Shown piece by piece: positions 1 through 11,372 of a DNA stretch of 64,000 bases. The stretch comes from 20CM-4-69-16 sp035637455 (GTDB lineage Bacteria; Gemmatimonadota; Gemmatimonadetes; Gemmatimonadales; GWC2-71-9), in contig DASPXE010000007.1 of assembly GCA_035637455.1 (NCBI GenBank), positions 51,150 through 115,149 on the forward strand. The letters are read 5' to 3'. Position 1 is the first letter of the stretch, and each line of letters starts with the position of its first letter. The notes beneath the pieces are model-generated. The model was not told the origin of the DNA. It searched no databases and worked only from the letters and a program-made list of their open reading frames with translations. A program made the translations under genes and the position numbers.

Positions 1-554
1 TGCGCCGTCGAGAGTAGCAGCGCGATCAGCCCGATGCGCCCCACCGTCTGGCGCCGCGCGCGCTCCAGGTGGTCGTAGGTCTCCGCGTCCTCGTACTGCG
101 CGAGATCGAGCGCCGCGGCGTGCTGCATCAGGCGCACGCTGATGCGATTCGAGAACAGATCGCCCAGCAGGCTCTCGAGCAACGCCGACAGCCGGGCCAG
201 CCCCTCCCCGGCCACGGCGATGCCGAACTCGAGCGCCAGGAGCCCCCCCAGAGCCCACCAGTCGACGACGCCCTGCCCTCCGTCCACCCGAACCTTCACT
301 GCCGCAATGACCCCGTCGATGATCAGCTTCCCGATCCACAGGACGGCGAGCGGCACAAACGACCGCACCGCCCGGAGGGCCAGGATGGCGACGGTATAGC
401 CGCGGTGGGTCTCGTAGACGAGCTTGAGCAGGGGTGGGACGTACTTGAGCGCCTGGAGACGCTCGTCCCAGGTGGCGGGCTTGCCGTTTGCGCCCCCGAG
501 CAAGCTGTTACGCTGCGTGCGGATACCGTGCGGGACGAAACGTGGCGCCGTCAC
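1..554 (-). CDS. ABC transporter, N-terminal transmembrane part (partial)
   Basis: The minus-strand frame is open to the window edge, so only about 184 N-terminal residues are present. I chose the GTG at 554. Three hydrophobic segments are visible (around residues 50-75, 95-115 and 170-184), and a region reading AALDLAQYEDAETYDHLERA lies between them. This is typical of the first half of an ABC exporter transmembrane domain, where coupling helices contact the nucleotide-binding domain. The ATP-binding part would lie outside the window. The substrate cannot be told. It is divergent from the next gene with only about 40 bp between them. Confidence 0.7.
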   Translation of the reverse strand, partial: MTAPRFVPHGIRTQRNSLLGGANGKPATWDERLQALKYVPPLLKLVYETHRGYTVAILALRAVRSFVPLAVLWIGKLIIDGVIAAVKVRVDGGQGVVDWWALGGLLALEFGIAVAGEGLARLSALLESLLGDLFSNRISVRLMQHAAALDLAQYEDAETYDHLERARRQTVGRIGLIALLLSTA

Positions 555-595
555 AACCTTAACTTCCCCCGAGGGCTGTGCGTCAATATAACCGT

Positions 596-2281
596 ATGAA
601 GATCTGGGCCGTGGCGAGTTTGTGTGGGGCGCTGGGAGCGTCGCCCCTGATGGGGGCGAGCGCCCAGGCTCCCCTCCTCACGCCCCGCGACTCCGCGCTG
701 CACGCGCTGAACCGTCTCGCCTACGGCCCCCGGCCGGGCGAGGTGGACCGCGTCGCGGCGGCGGGCGTGATGCAATGGATCGACCGGCAGCTTTCCCCCG
801 ACAAGATCGCCGACGCTGCGCTCGCCAAGCGGGAACGACAGTTCAAAATTCTCGAGTACGACACAGGTGATCTCGCCGCCATGTACGTCGACGCGCAGCG
901 CGAGCGGCGTGAGCGGCAGCGCGAAGCGACGGCCGCGCCGGACAGCATGACGCGGAAGCCCGACCCCGGGGGGCCAGCCGATCAGCGGGGCCGGCGCTTC
1001 GCCGGGGAGCTCCAGGAGCTCGCCGTCGTGCGGGCCACCCTGTCGGAGCGACAGCTCTACGAGGTGATGGTCGACTTCTGGATCAATCACTTCAACGTCT
1101 TCTTGGCGAAGGGCGCGGACCGGTTCCTGACTCCGTCCTACATCGAGGCGACGATCCGGCCGCGTGCCCTGGGCAGGTTCGCGGACCTGCTGGTCGCGAC
1201 GGCGCAGAGCCCGGCGATGCTGTTCTACCTCGACAACTGGGAGAGCGTCGCGCCGGGGTCCACGCCGCCGCAAGCGATGCGGCTGCGCGCCCGGCCCCTG
1301 TTTGGACGCGCCCCCCAGTTCGGCCGCCCGCCGCTGTTCGATCCGGGGCGAGACCCGATGCGCGCGGACTCGCAGCGGCAGCGGGCCCTGGAGCGCATGC
1401 CGAAGGGCATCAACGAGAATTACGCTCGCGAGCTGCTCGAGCTGCACACGCTCGGCGCGGAGGGCGGCTACACTCAGCAGGACGTGATCGACGTCGCCCG
1501 GATTTTCACCGGCTGGAGCATACGGCGGCCGCAGCAAGGCGGGGACTTCGAGTTCCACGAGTGGGCCCACGACTACGGCGAGAAGGTCTTGATGGGCGTG
1601 ACCTTCCCCGCCGGCCACGGCCGGGACGAAGGGGTGCGCCTCCTCAAGCTGCTCGCCAATCACCCGGCCACGATGCACCACGTGAGCCGCCAACTGTGCC
1701 AGCGATTCGTGAACGACGATCCGCCCGACGGCTGCGTGGACGATGCCGTGGCCGCGTGGAAGCGCACGGAGGGCGACATCCGCGAAGTGCTGCGCGCGAT
1801 CTTCACGTCGCCGGAGTTCTGGGCCGCCCCCAACGTCCGCGCCAAGATCAAGACGCCACTCGAGTTCGTCGTGAGCGCCGCCCGTGCGCTGAGCGCCGAC
1901 CCCGACACGACGCCCCGGCTGGCGCAGGTCGTGGCACGCCTCGGAGAGCCGCTCTATCTCCATGTGGCGCCCGATGGCTACCCCGAACGGGAAGAGGCGT
2001 GGGTGAACAGCGGCGCTCTACTCGACCGGATGAACGCCGCGGTCGCGCTCGCCGCGGGCCGGCTGCCCGGCGTGGCGGTGAGCATCGACTCGATCGTTCC
2101 GGCCAGCGCGGACCCCGCCCGGCTGATCGCCGCGGTCGACGCGCAGCTCCTGGGCGGCACGATGTCGGAGAACACGAAGGCGGTGATTAGACGTCAGATA
2201 TCAGACATCAGTGATCCCCTGCAGGCCTGCGCGCTGGCCATCGGCCTGGCGATCGGCGGACCGGAGTTTCAAAGGCAGTGA
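596..2281 (+). CDS. DUF1800 family exported protein
   Basis: 561 residues with an N-terminal signal peptide (MKIWAVASLCGALGASPLMGASAQA). The body matches the DUF1800 family: ALHALNRLAYGPRPGEVDRV near the start, DFWINHFNVF in the middle and YARELLELHTLG with VIDVARIFTGW further on. The function is not established; the family is nearly always encoded beside a DUF1501 protein, as here. I prefer the ATG at 596 to the GTG at 578 because it begins the signal peptide directly. Forty-seven bases separate it from the next gene, so the two are probably co-transcribed. Confidence 0.9.
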   Translation: MKIWAVASLCGALGASPLMGASAQAPLLTPRDSALHALNRLAYGPRPGEVDRVAAAGVMQWIDRQLSPDKIADAALAKRERQFKILEYDTGDLAAMYVDAQRERRERQREATAAPDSMTRKPDPGGPADQRGRRFAGELQELAVVRATLSERQLYEVMVDFWINHFNVFLAKGADRFLTPSYIEATIRPRALGRFADLLVATAQSPAMLFYLDNWESVAPGSTPPQAMRLRARPLFGRAPQFGRPPLFDPGRDPMRADSQRQRALERMPKGINENYARELLELHTLGAEGGYTQQDVIDVARIFTGWSIRRPQQGGDFEFHEWAHDYGEKVLMGVTFPAGHGRDEGVRLLKLLANHPATMHHVSRQLCQRFVNDDPPDGCVDDAVAAWKRTEGDIREVLRAIFTSPEFWAAPNVRAKIKTPLEFVVSAARALSADPDTTPRLAQVVARLGEPLYLHVAPDGYPEREEAWVNSGALLDRMNAAVALAAGRLPGVAVSIDSIVPASADPARLIAAVDAQLLGGTMSENTKAVIRRQISDISDPLQACALAIGLAIGGPEFQRQ

Positions 2282-2328
2282 GGCGGCGGACGGGCGGACA
2301 GGCGGACTGAAAAGACGGAGCGGTACAG

Positions 2329-3582
2329 ATGACGATCTCGAGACGTGTATTCGTGAAGTCAGGCGGCCTCGCGCTATTCAGTCTGGGCTTGGATCCGCTG
2401 TTCCTCGCGCGAGCCGCCTTTGCCGTCCGTCCGTCCGCCGGTCCGCCTGACCGCCGCATGTTGGTTTGTCTGTTCCAGCGCGGCGCCGTGGACGGACTCA
2501 ATATGATCGTGCCGCACGGCGACCCCCTGTACTACCGCGAGCGTCCGCGTATCGCCGTACCGCAGCACGACGTGGTCGACCTGGACGGGCACTTCGGCCT
2601 GCATCCGCGCCTCGCGGCCTTGCAGCCGCTGTGGAACAACGGGAGTCTCGCCGCCATCCACGCCATCGGATCCCCCGACTCGACGCGCAGTCATTTCGAC
2701 GCCCAGGACTACATGGAGTCGGGCACCCCCGGCGCGAAGGCGACGCCGGACGGCTGGCTCAACCGCTATTGCCAGCACGACCGCGAGCACCAGAACACGC
2801 CGTTCCGCGCGGTGGCCTTCGGGCCGCAGCTGCCGCGCATCCTGGCGGGCTCGGCGCCATCGCTCGCGATCGACGACCTGCAGGCGTTCGGCCTGCGGGC
2901 ACCCCAGCCGGCGGCGCGCGACCGTCTCACTCGCGCGTTCCAAGAGCTGTATGCGGGCTCGGCGACCGGGCTGCTCTCGACGTCCTCACAGGAGGCATTC
3001 GAGGCGGTCCAGATGCTGAAGCAGGTGAACCCGGGCCAGTACCAGCCGGCGAATGGTGCCGACTACCCGCGCGGCAGGTTCGGCACGGCGATGATGCAGA
3101 TCGCCCAACTCATCAAGGCCGAGGTCGGGCTGCAGGTGGCGTTCGCCGACGTGACTGGCTGGGACACTCACGTGAACCAAGGGTCGAGCGCAGGGCAGCT
3201 CGCGGCACGGCTCGCGGAGTTCGGCCAGGCGCTCGCCGCGTTCGCGCAGGACCTGGGAGACAAGCTGCGGGACGTCGTGGTGCTGACCATGTCGGAGTTC
3301 GGCCGCACGGTGCGGGAGAACGGCAACTCGGGCACCGACCACGGGCACGCCACGGCCATGCTCGTGTTGGGCGGACCGGTAAACGGGGGCAAGATGCTCG
3401 GGAAGTGGCCCGGGCTCGACCCGGCGAACCGGTTCGAGGGCCGCGACGTGGCCGTGACGACGGATTTCCGCGATCTCTTCGCCGAGATCCTGGCACGGCA
3501 TCTCGGTGCGACGGATCTGGCGACGATCTTCCCGGGATTCTCGCCGGACCCCGCTCGGTTCCCCGGCGCGATCAGAATCTAA
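2329..3582 (+). CDS. DUF1501 family protein with Tat-type signal
   Basis: 417 residues. The N-terminus, MTISRRVFVKSGGLALFSLG, has a twin-arginine (SRRxF) export signal. The motifs CLFQRGAVDGLNMIVPHGDP, GWDTHVNQG and MSEFGRTVRENGNSGTDHGH are characteristic of DUF1501, a family related to the alkaline phosphatase/sulfatase fold and probably metal-binding through its Asp and His residues. It forms the usual DUF1800-DUF1501 pair with the upstream gene. The activity is unknown; a periplasmic hydrolase is plausible. Confidence 0.9.
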   Translation: MTISRRVFVKSGGLALFSLGLDPLFLARAAFAVRPSAGPPDRRMLVCLFQRGAVDGLNMIVPHGDPLYYRERPRIAVPQHDVVDLDGHFGLHPRLAALQPLWNNGSLAAIHAIGSPDSTRSHFDAQDYMESGTPGAKATPDGWLNRYCQHDREHQNTPFRAVAFGPQLPRILAGSAPSLAIDDLQAFGLRAPQPAARDRLTRAFQELYAGSATGLLSTSSQEAFEAVQMLKQVNPGQYQPANGADYPRGRFGTAMMQIAQLIKAEVGLQVAFADVTGWDTHVNQGSSAGQLAARLAEFGQALAAFAQDLGDKLRDVVVLTMSEFGRTVRENGNSGTDHGHATAMLVLGGPVNGGKMLGKWPGLDPANRFEGRDVAVTTDFRDLFAEILARHLGATDLATIFPGFSPDPARFPGAIRI

Positions 3583-3587
3583 GACTG

Positions 3588-3673
3588 CGTCACGGAACAA
3601 CGTCACGGAGAGACGTCTCGAAACGGCGTGGACGCTGTTCCGTGACGTTTCATCGTAACGGTTCTTCGTGACG
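3588..3673. repeat. 13-bp repeat cluster 3' of the htrA-like gene
   Basis: CGTCACGGA occurs at 3588 and 3601, exactly 13 bp apart. Inverted versions (TCCGTGACG, TTCGTGACG) lie at 3639-3647 and 3665-3673. The copy at 3588-3599 pairs perfectly over 12 bp with 3636-3647, so the stretch can fold into a hairpin. The same unit recurs on the other side of the protease gene at 4749-4823. A convergent terminator or a REP-like element are both possible. Confidence 0.6.
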
Positions 3674-3677
3674 CCCT

Positions 3678-4709
3678 TCAGGTCTTTGAGTCTTCAGGCG
3701 TAATCGGCAGCGCGAGCCGCTCGGCCTTCCTCAGCACCGTGACCGTAGTCTGAATCCCGATCCGGTCCGAAGCGAGCAACCGGTGCAGGTCGTCGATGCC
3801 CGTCACGGGCTTGCCGCCCAAGCCAACGATGATATCGCCCGACCTGACTCCCGCACGCTCTGCAGGACTGTCCCGATCCACGCCGGTCACGAGCACGCCG
3901 CTCTTCGCGTCCAGGCCGTGCGCCCGCACCACCAGCCGCGCGAGCGAGACGTTCTGCCCCGCGACCCCGATCTTGCCGCGCCGGATCTTCCCGTGCCGGA
4001 TGAGCTGACCGGTCACGAACTTGGCCGTGTTGATTCCCACCGCAAAGCAGATCCCCTGAGCCGGGAGGATCACCGCCGTGTTGACGCCGACCACCCTTCC
4101 CCGCGAATCGACCAGCGGTCCGCCGGAGTTGCCGGGGTTGAGCGCGGCGTCGGTCTGGATGACGTCGTCGATGAGGCGCCCCGTGACCGAGCGGAACGAG
4201 CGCCCCAGCGCGCTCACCACGCCCGCGGTGACGGTGCTCTGGAAGCCGAGCGGGTTGCCGATCGCGATGACCAGCTGCCCCACCCGCAACGCCCCCGAAT
4301 CGCCCAGCTGGGCGATGGCGAGTGACACGGGGTCCACGCGGATCACCGCGACATCGGTGTCCGGGTCGTCCCCGACCAGCTCGGCCCGGAGCCGGCGGCC
4401 GTCCGCGAATGCCGCGTCGATACGGGTGGCGTCGTGCACCACATGGCTGTTCGTGAGGACGAAGCCGTCCGGCGTGAAGACGAATCCCGAGCCGTGGCCG
4501 GGCAGCTCGCGGGCGGGGCGACCCCGGCGCTCGATCCGGTGTCGCACCTCCACGCTGACCACGGCCGGCCCGACCGTTTCCGCCGCGCCGGTGACGGCGC
4601 GAGAATAGGCGTCGAGCAGGTCGGCGTCGACGGGTGGGAGAGTCTGCGAACCGCCGTTGTGGGGATCGCCGGCGCGCGGGTCGGCGAGTAGCTCAAGTGC
4701 GGTGTCCAT
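3678..4709 (-). CDS. HtrA/DegP-like trypsin-type serine protease with one PDZ domain
   Basis: 343 residues from the ATG at 4709. The protease domain has the full catalytic triad: His89 in NSHVV, Asp119 in DTDV and Ser195 in GNSGGP. One PDZ domain follows (about 250-335; GVLVTGVDRDSPAERAGVRSGD). The family degrades or refolds damaged envelope proteins. The N-terminus (MDTALELLADPRAGD) shows no signal peptide or membrane segment, which is unusual for DegP/DegS. A GTG or ATG further upstream does not add one. It may act in the cytoplasm or use an unrecognised export route. Confidence 0.88.
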   Translation of the reverse strand: MDTALELLADPRAGDPHNGGSQTLPPVDADLLDAYSRAVTGAAETVGPAVVSVEVRHRIERRGRPARELPGHGSGFVFTPDGFVLTNSHVVHDATRIDAAFADGRRLRAELVGDDPDTDVAVIRVDPVSLAIAQLGDSGALRVGQLVIAIGNPLGFQSTVTAGVVSALGRSFRSVTGRLIDDVIQTDAALNPGNSGGPLVDSRGRVVGVNTAVILPAQGICFAVGINTAKFVTGQLIRHGKIRRGKIGVAGQNVSLARLVVRAHGLDAKSGVLVTGVDRDSPAERAGVRSGDIIVGLGGKPVTGIDDLHRLLASDRIGIQTTVTVLRKAERLALPITPEDSKT

Positions 4710-4748
4710 ACTTGGGGAACGCCCGCAGGTTCCCGATCCGCCAGACAC

Positions 4749-4823
4749 CGTCACGAAGAGGCGTCACGAAGGGGCGTCACGGAGAACCGTCGTTGAACCG
4801 CTTGTGACGACGTTTCCGTGACG
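4749..4823. repeat. 13-bp tandem repeat cluster 5' of the htrA-like gene
   Basis: CGTCACG(A/G)A starts at 4749, 4762 and 4775, exactly 13 bp apart. An inverted copy, TCCGTGACG, lies at 4815-4823. It is the same unit as at 3588-3673, so the protease gene is bracketed by two arrays. The position between divergent genes would also suit an operator. Confidence 0.6.
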
Positions 4824-4849
4824 CCTTTTGCGCGACGTATTACCGGGAC

Positions 4850-4895
4850 GTTCCCTCCTGACGTAGTTTGTAGTTCCCTCGCGACGTAGTTTGTA
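4850..4895. repeat. Two tandem 23-bp repeats abutting the kinase start
   Basis: Positions 4850-4872 and 4873-4895 are tandem copies with two mismatches (CT versus GC at unit positions 9-10). Each ends in GACGTAGTTTGTA. The second copy finishes three bases before the GTG start at 4899, leaving no room for a normal ribosome-binding site. It may be a promoter/operator of a leaderless or short-leader transcript. Confidence 0.65.
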
Positions 4896-4898
4896 AGC

Positions 4899-6830
4899 GT
4901 GATAGATCCCATTCGGCGGTTGCTGACGGAAGCCGGAAACGCCAAGCAGACCCGGGCTTTCTGGCAGGCGGCGACCGGCATCCTGAGCGACTGGGTGGGC
5001 GGGGCCCGCGTGCACGTCGTCTACAAGGGCCTGAACGAGTCCGGGACCGTTCAGGCGGGAACGACGGCCACGGGGGGCGAGCCCTTCATCGCCGACTATC
5101 ACGACGCCGAAGGCCGCCACGTGCAGGCGACGTTCCGGGGACTCCCCGACGGCTTCCCGTCCGAAGCGCTGCGCTCGGCCCTGGAGATCGCGACTCACCT
5201 GGCGGTCATGGTGGCGCGCCGCGCCGGGCTGGAGCGGGAGCGGCGACTCGGGACGTTCCTAGTCGAGCTGTCGCGCTGGCTGCTGGCGGCGCCGGAGCGC
5301 GAGCTGCTGCTGCGCTACACGTTGCAGAGCGTGATGAGTCTGGTGGAAGCCCAGGGTGCGTTCGTCGCGCTGCGGCAGCGGGAGGGCGACGCCTTGCGGA
5401 TCGCCGCCACGGTCGGTCAATGCGCCGAGCTCCAGGGACTCGAGGTCGGGCTGACGACGAGCACGACCGGCAGGGTGGTGCGCACCGGCGAGCCGCTGCT
5501 CACCGACAACATTCTCGCTGAGCCCGACGCACAGCCCGCGCTCGACCCCGCCGGCACCGCGCGGGGCGCGATGATCGCGCCGCTCAAGACATCGAGCGGC
5601 GTCGCGGGAGCCGTGGGAGTGGTCCGCTACGAACAGGCAGGTGCGGAAACCGCGGCGCCGCCGGCCTTCGGTCTGGTCGACCTGCAATACCTCGCGGCGG
5701 TCGCGGCATACATCGCCGGCGGGCTGGAGCTGTCGGAAGCGGTGACCGGCGCCCGGGCGGCTGCCGAGCGGGCGCACGCGATGGTGGACTCGAGCCCGCT
5801 GCCGCTCGCGCTGGTCGACCGGCAGGGCCGGGTGCAGCAGCTCAACCAAGCCGGGTGCCGGCTGTTCGGGATCGCGACCGAATCGCAGGCGTTGGGCGTC
5901 CACCTCGAGGCACTGGGGCTGTCACCGAGCGAGATCTCGCTCCACCTGGTCCTCGCCCGGCCGCAGGCGGGGGCGCCGTGGCACGGGCGCGTGCTCGTCA
6001 CCCAGCCGGTGGGGGATCGCCGCATCTGCGACTGCACCATTACCGGGCTGTCGGGGGTGGGGCGCGACAACCTGCTCGTGGCCCTCTACGACCGGACCGA
6101 CGAGCTGCGGGCCCAGCGCGAGCTGATCGCGCGGGAGAAGCTGGCCACCGTAGGCGAGATCGCCAGCGGAGTGGCGCACGAAGTCAACAACCCCCTCGCC
6201 GCCATCCGCATGGAGGCGGAGCTGCTCGGCCGGGCGAGCAAGGACCCCGACACCAACACCACAGCGATGACCATCACCCGCGAGGTGGACCGCGCCGCGC
6301 GCATCGTGCGCAGCCTACTGCGGCTGGCGCGGCGCGCCGACACGACGCCCACGCGCGTGCAGATTAACGACCTGGTGCACGACGTCGCCGAGATCCGGCA
6401 GCGCGTGTTGCGGGCGGACAACGTGGAGTTCCGCACGCGGCTCGATCAGGCCGCGCCGCCGGTCCTGGGCCTGGGGCAGGAGCTGCAGCAGGTGGTCATC
6501 AACCTCGTCACGAACGCCGAGCACGTGGTGAAGGGGCGCGACCCTGCGGTCATTCAGCTCACGACGCAGGCGCGCGAGGGGTGGGTGCGGCTCGTGGTCG
6601 AGGACTCGGGGCCCGGCATCCCGGTCGAGATCCGCGGCCGGATCTTCGATCCGTTCTTCACGACCAAGGGGCCGGACGAGGGCACCGGCCTCGGTCTCGC
6701 GATTTGCCAGCGGGTCGTGACCGAGGTCGGCGGCAAGATCTGGCTCGAGGACTCGGCGCTCGGCGGGGCCAGGTTCGTGGTCGAGATGCCGGCCGCTCCC
6801 GAGCTCGTCACGCCGAACGCGATCGGGTGA
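4899..6830 (+). CDS. Cytosolic GAF-PAS sensor histidine kinase (orphan)
   Basis: 643 residues with no membrane segment. A GAF-like region lies at about 105-265, a PAS domain at about 285-400 (DSSPLPLALVDRQGRV), then HisKA with phospho-acceptor His427 (GEIASGVAHEVNNPLAAIRM) and an HATPase domain ending in GTGLGLAICQRVV. The NtrB-like H-box predicts autophosphorylation and transfer to a separate regulator, but no receiver gene is adjacent. An in-frame stop at 4887 fixes the start no earlier than the GTG at 4899, directly after the tandem repeat. Confidence 0.9.
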   Translation: MIDPIRRLLTEAGNAKQTRAFWQAATGILSDWVGGARVHVVYKGLNESGTVQAGTTATGGEPFIADYHDAEGRHVQATFRGLPDGFPSEALRSALEIATHLAVMVARRAGLERERRLGTFLVELSRWLLAAPERELLLRYTLQSVMSLVEAQGAFVALRQREGDALRIAATVGQCAELQGLEVGLTTSTTGRVVRTGEPLLTDNILAEPDAQPALDPAGTARGAMIAPLKTSSGVAGAVGVVRYEQAGAETAAPPAFGLVDLQYLAAVAAYIAGGLELSEAVTGARAAAERAHAMVDSSPLPLALVDRQGRVQQLNQAGCRLFGIATESQALGVHLEALGLSPSEISLHLVLARPQAGAPWHGRVLVTQPVGDRRICDCTITGLSGVGRDNLLVALYDRTDELRAQRELIAREKLATVGEIASGVAHEVNNPLAAIRMEAELLGRASKDPDTNTTAMTITREVDRAARIVRSLLRLARRADTTPTRVQINDLVHDVAEIRQRVLRADNVEFRTRLDQAAPPVLGLGQELQQVVINLVTNAEHVVKGRDPAVIQLTTQAREGWVRLVVEDSGPGIPVEIRGRIFDPFFTTKGPDEGTGLGLAICQRVVTEVGGKIWLEDSALGGARFVVEMPAAPELVTPNAIG

Positions 6831-6839
6831 GCCGACGCG

Positions 6840-7205
6840 TCAGTGCTCGAGGATGCGCTTGCGGTAGATCCCGAGCGTCACCAACCCGTACGTGCCGAGC
6901 GCGACCAGCAGCGCCGTAAGGCGCCAGTCGAAACCGAAGCGCGCCGCCCCGGCGAGCGCGGCGACCAGCCAGGCGATGCTCGCGCCGAAGCCCAGCATTA
7001 CCACTTCTTTCCGCGCCATCAGGATCCCGAAGACATAGCCCCAGCTGAACCCGCACACCAGGAGGAACAGGATCCCATGCGGGATCTTGACCGGGTCGAT
7101 CAAGTTCAGCGCCCCTGCGAAAAAGCAAAACAGCCCCAGCACGGTGTAGCTCGCGAGGTGCAGGGCCAGCGGCAGTGGGACGGTGCCCATGCGGTTGAAC
7201 GTCAT
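6840..7205 (-). CDS. Small four-helix membrane protein, unknown function
   Basis: 121 residues (or 116 if the ATG at 7190 is used). Hydrophobicity suggests four transmembrane helices at about 14-34, 43-62, 70-90 and 95-113. I do not recognise a family. It is convergent with the kinase gene and divergent from the acetyltransferase gene, so it is probably a single-gene unit. Confidence 0.6.
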   Translation of the reverse strand: MTFNRMGTVPLPLALHLASYTVLGLFCFFAGALNLIDPVKIPHGILFLLVCGFSWGYVFGILMARKEVVMLGFGASIAWLVAALAGAARFGFDWRLTALLVALGTYGLVTLGIYRKRILEH

Positions 7206-7243
7206 GGCTTTTCGTGGTGTGGGGACGACATAAGATTACCTCC

Positions 7244-7753
7244 ATGCAGGTCACTCGTACATATCTCGAGCTCACCACACCCGGTCAGTTCCAGTCCGCA
7301 TTCGGGCACTTCCCGGAGATCGACATCGAGCGCGTCGCCCATCCCAGCCCGGAGCTGTACCGTCACTGCTACCGCACGGTGGGCGAGGCGTACCACTGGC
7401 GCGATCGCTGGGACTGGACAGATGAAGAGATTCGCACCCACCTCGGGAAGTCCGAGATCTCGCTCTACGTCGCCCGCCGCGATGCCGCGCTGGCGGGATG
7501 GTACGAGCTGCGGCGCGTGCCGGACGACGCCTCCGTCGAGATCGCCTACTTCGGCCTTGCCCCTGGCGCGATCGGCGTCGGCCTCGGCAAGCATTTGCTG
7601 TCGTGCGCCGTGCGCGACGCGTGGGCGCTCGAGCCGGGGCGCGTGTGGGTGCACACCTGCACGCTCGACCATCCCCACGCGTTGCCGAACTACCGGAAGC
7701 GCGGGTTCGTGCCGTACAAGACGGAGCAATACGAGGTGGAGGTGGATTACTGA
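7244..7753 (+). CDS. GNAT family N-acetyltransferase
   Basis: 169 residues. The acetyl-CoA-binding region is visible as EIAYFGLAPGAIGVGLGKHL followed by LDHPHALPNYRKRGF, matching GNAT motifs A and B. The acceptor is unknown. The ATG at 7244 was chosen because the family fold begins soon after it; it sits in AGATTACCTCC-ATG with a weak ribosome-binding site. The next gene follows within about 30 bp. Confidence 0.8.
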   Translation: MQVTRTYLELTTPGQFQSAFGHFPEIDIERVAHPSPELYRHCYRTVGEAYHWRDRWDWTDEEIRTHLGKSEISLYVARRDAALAGWYELRRVPDDASVEIAYFGLAPGAIGVGLGKHLLSCAVRDAWALEPGRVWVHTCTLDHPHALPNYRKRGFVPYKTEQYEVEVDY

Positions 7754-7783
7754 GTGGGACTCTCTCCCGCTAGATTCCCCAGC

Positions 7784-8157
7784 GTGACCTTCACGTGGAC
7801 GCGCAAGACCAAACTCATCATCGTCGCGGTCGTGCTCGTGCCGATTGTGTTCTTCGCCCTCTACACGTGGAGCGCGCTGACGTGGAGCTACTCGAAGGGA
7901 GAGCGCGCGGGATACGTCCAGAAATTCTCCAAGAAGGGCTGGATCTGTAAGACGTGGGAAGGGGAGCTGGCCATCGTTTCGATCCCGGGCACCATGTCGG
8001 AGAAGTTCTACTTCACGGTGCGGGATAATGCGGTCGCGGCGCGGATCAACCAGTCCTTGGGCAAACGCGTCGCGCTCACGTACCAACAGCACATCGGCAT
8101 CCCGACGAGCTGCTTCGGCGAGACCGAGTACTTCGTCGTGGACGTGAAGGCGGTGGA

Positions 8158-8161
<4 letters not shown>
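7784..8161 (+). CDS. Single-pass membrane protein of a small conserved family
   Basis: 125 residues from the GTG at 7784 (an in-frame GTG at 7754 would add 10 residues). One transmembrane helix near residues 11-31 is followed by a soluble domain containing KGERAGYVQKFSKKGWICKTWEGEL and a C-terminal ETEYFVVDVK. The SEGERAGYV..FSKKG pattern is shared by small proteins that are often mis-annotated in databases as 6-phosphogluconate dehydrogenase. The function is unknown. The stop overlaps the aconitase ATG by 4 nt, implying translational coupling. Confidence 0.6.
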
Positions 8162-10940
<2,779 letters not shown>

Positions 10941-10944
<4 letters not shown>

Positions 10945-11345
10945 TCCTCCCGATCGCCTTCATGCCCCGGCTCCGCCGGCGGGGACTTCCCAAGCAATCG
11001 GTCCAAGGCGGTGCGGAGTCGGTCCAGCGCGATGGGCTTCGTGAAGAACTCGTCGGCGCCAAGGGCCGCCGCCTTGCGGGGGAGCGCCGGGTCGGTGAGG
11101 GCCGTGACCACGATCACCGGGACCGCGTTCGTCTTGGTCGACTTCTTGAGACGCTCGAGCACCTGCAGCCCGCTCCCGCCCGGCATGCCGATGTCCAAGA
11201 TGACCGCGTCGGGTGGGTTACGCATGGCCATCATCACAGCCTGCATCGCGTCGCGCGCGATGGTCAACTCGAACCCGCTCACCTTGAGCACGCTCGAGAG
11301 CAACTGGACGGTGACGTGGTCGTCGTCTGCGATCAGAACGTGCAT
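10941..11345 (-). CDS. Single-domain response regulator (CheY-like)
   Basis: 134 residues forming only a receiver domain: acidic pocket ADDDH at 6-10, phospho-acceptor Asp51 (VILDIGMPGG) and the conserved Lys in FFTKPIA. There is no output domain, so it probably acts by protein contact or phosphorelay. No histidine kinase gene is adjacent; the orphan kinase at 4.9 kb is one possible partner, which is a guess. Confidence 0.88.
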
Positions 11346-11372
11346 GGTTTCCGCCGGTCGAGTATCCGCCTC

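Noticed and set aside
551..1963. Long open frame antisense to the DUF1800 gene
   Set aside because: It is a by-product of high GC content: Arg/His/Pro-rich translation, no family motif, and it lies wholly opposite well-recognised DUF1800 coding sequence.
2281..2455. Similar GGACGG-rich stretches between and within the DUF1800/DUF1501 genes
   Set aside because: The inverted match is imperfect and made of simple GGC/GGA units; not strong enough to call a repeat element.
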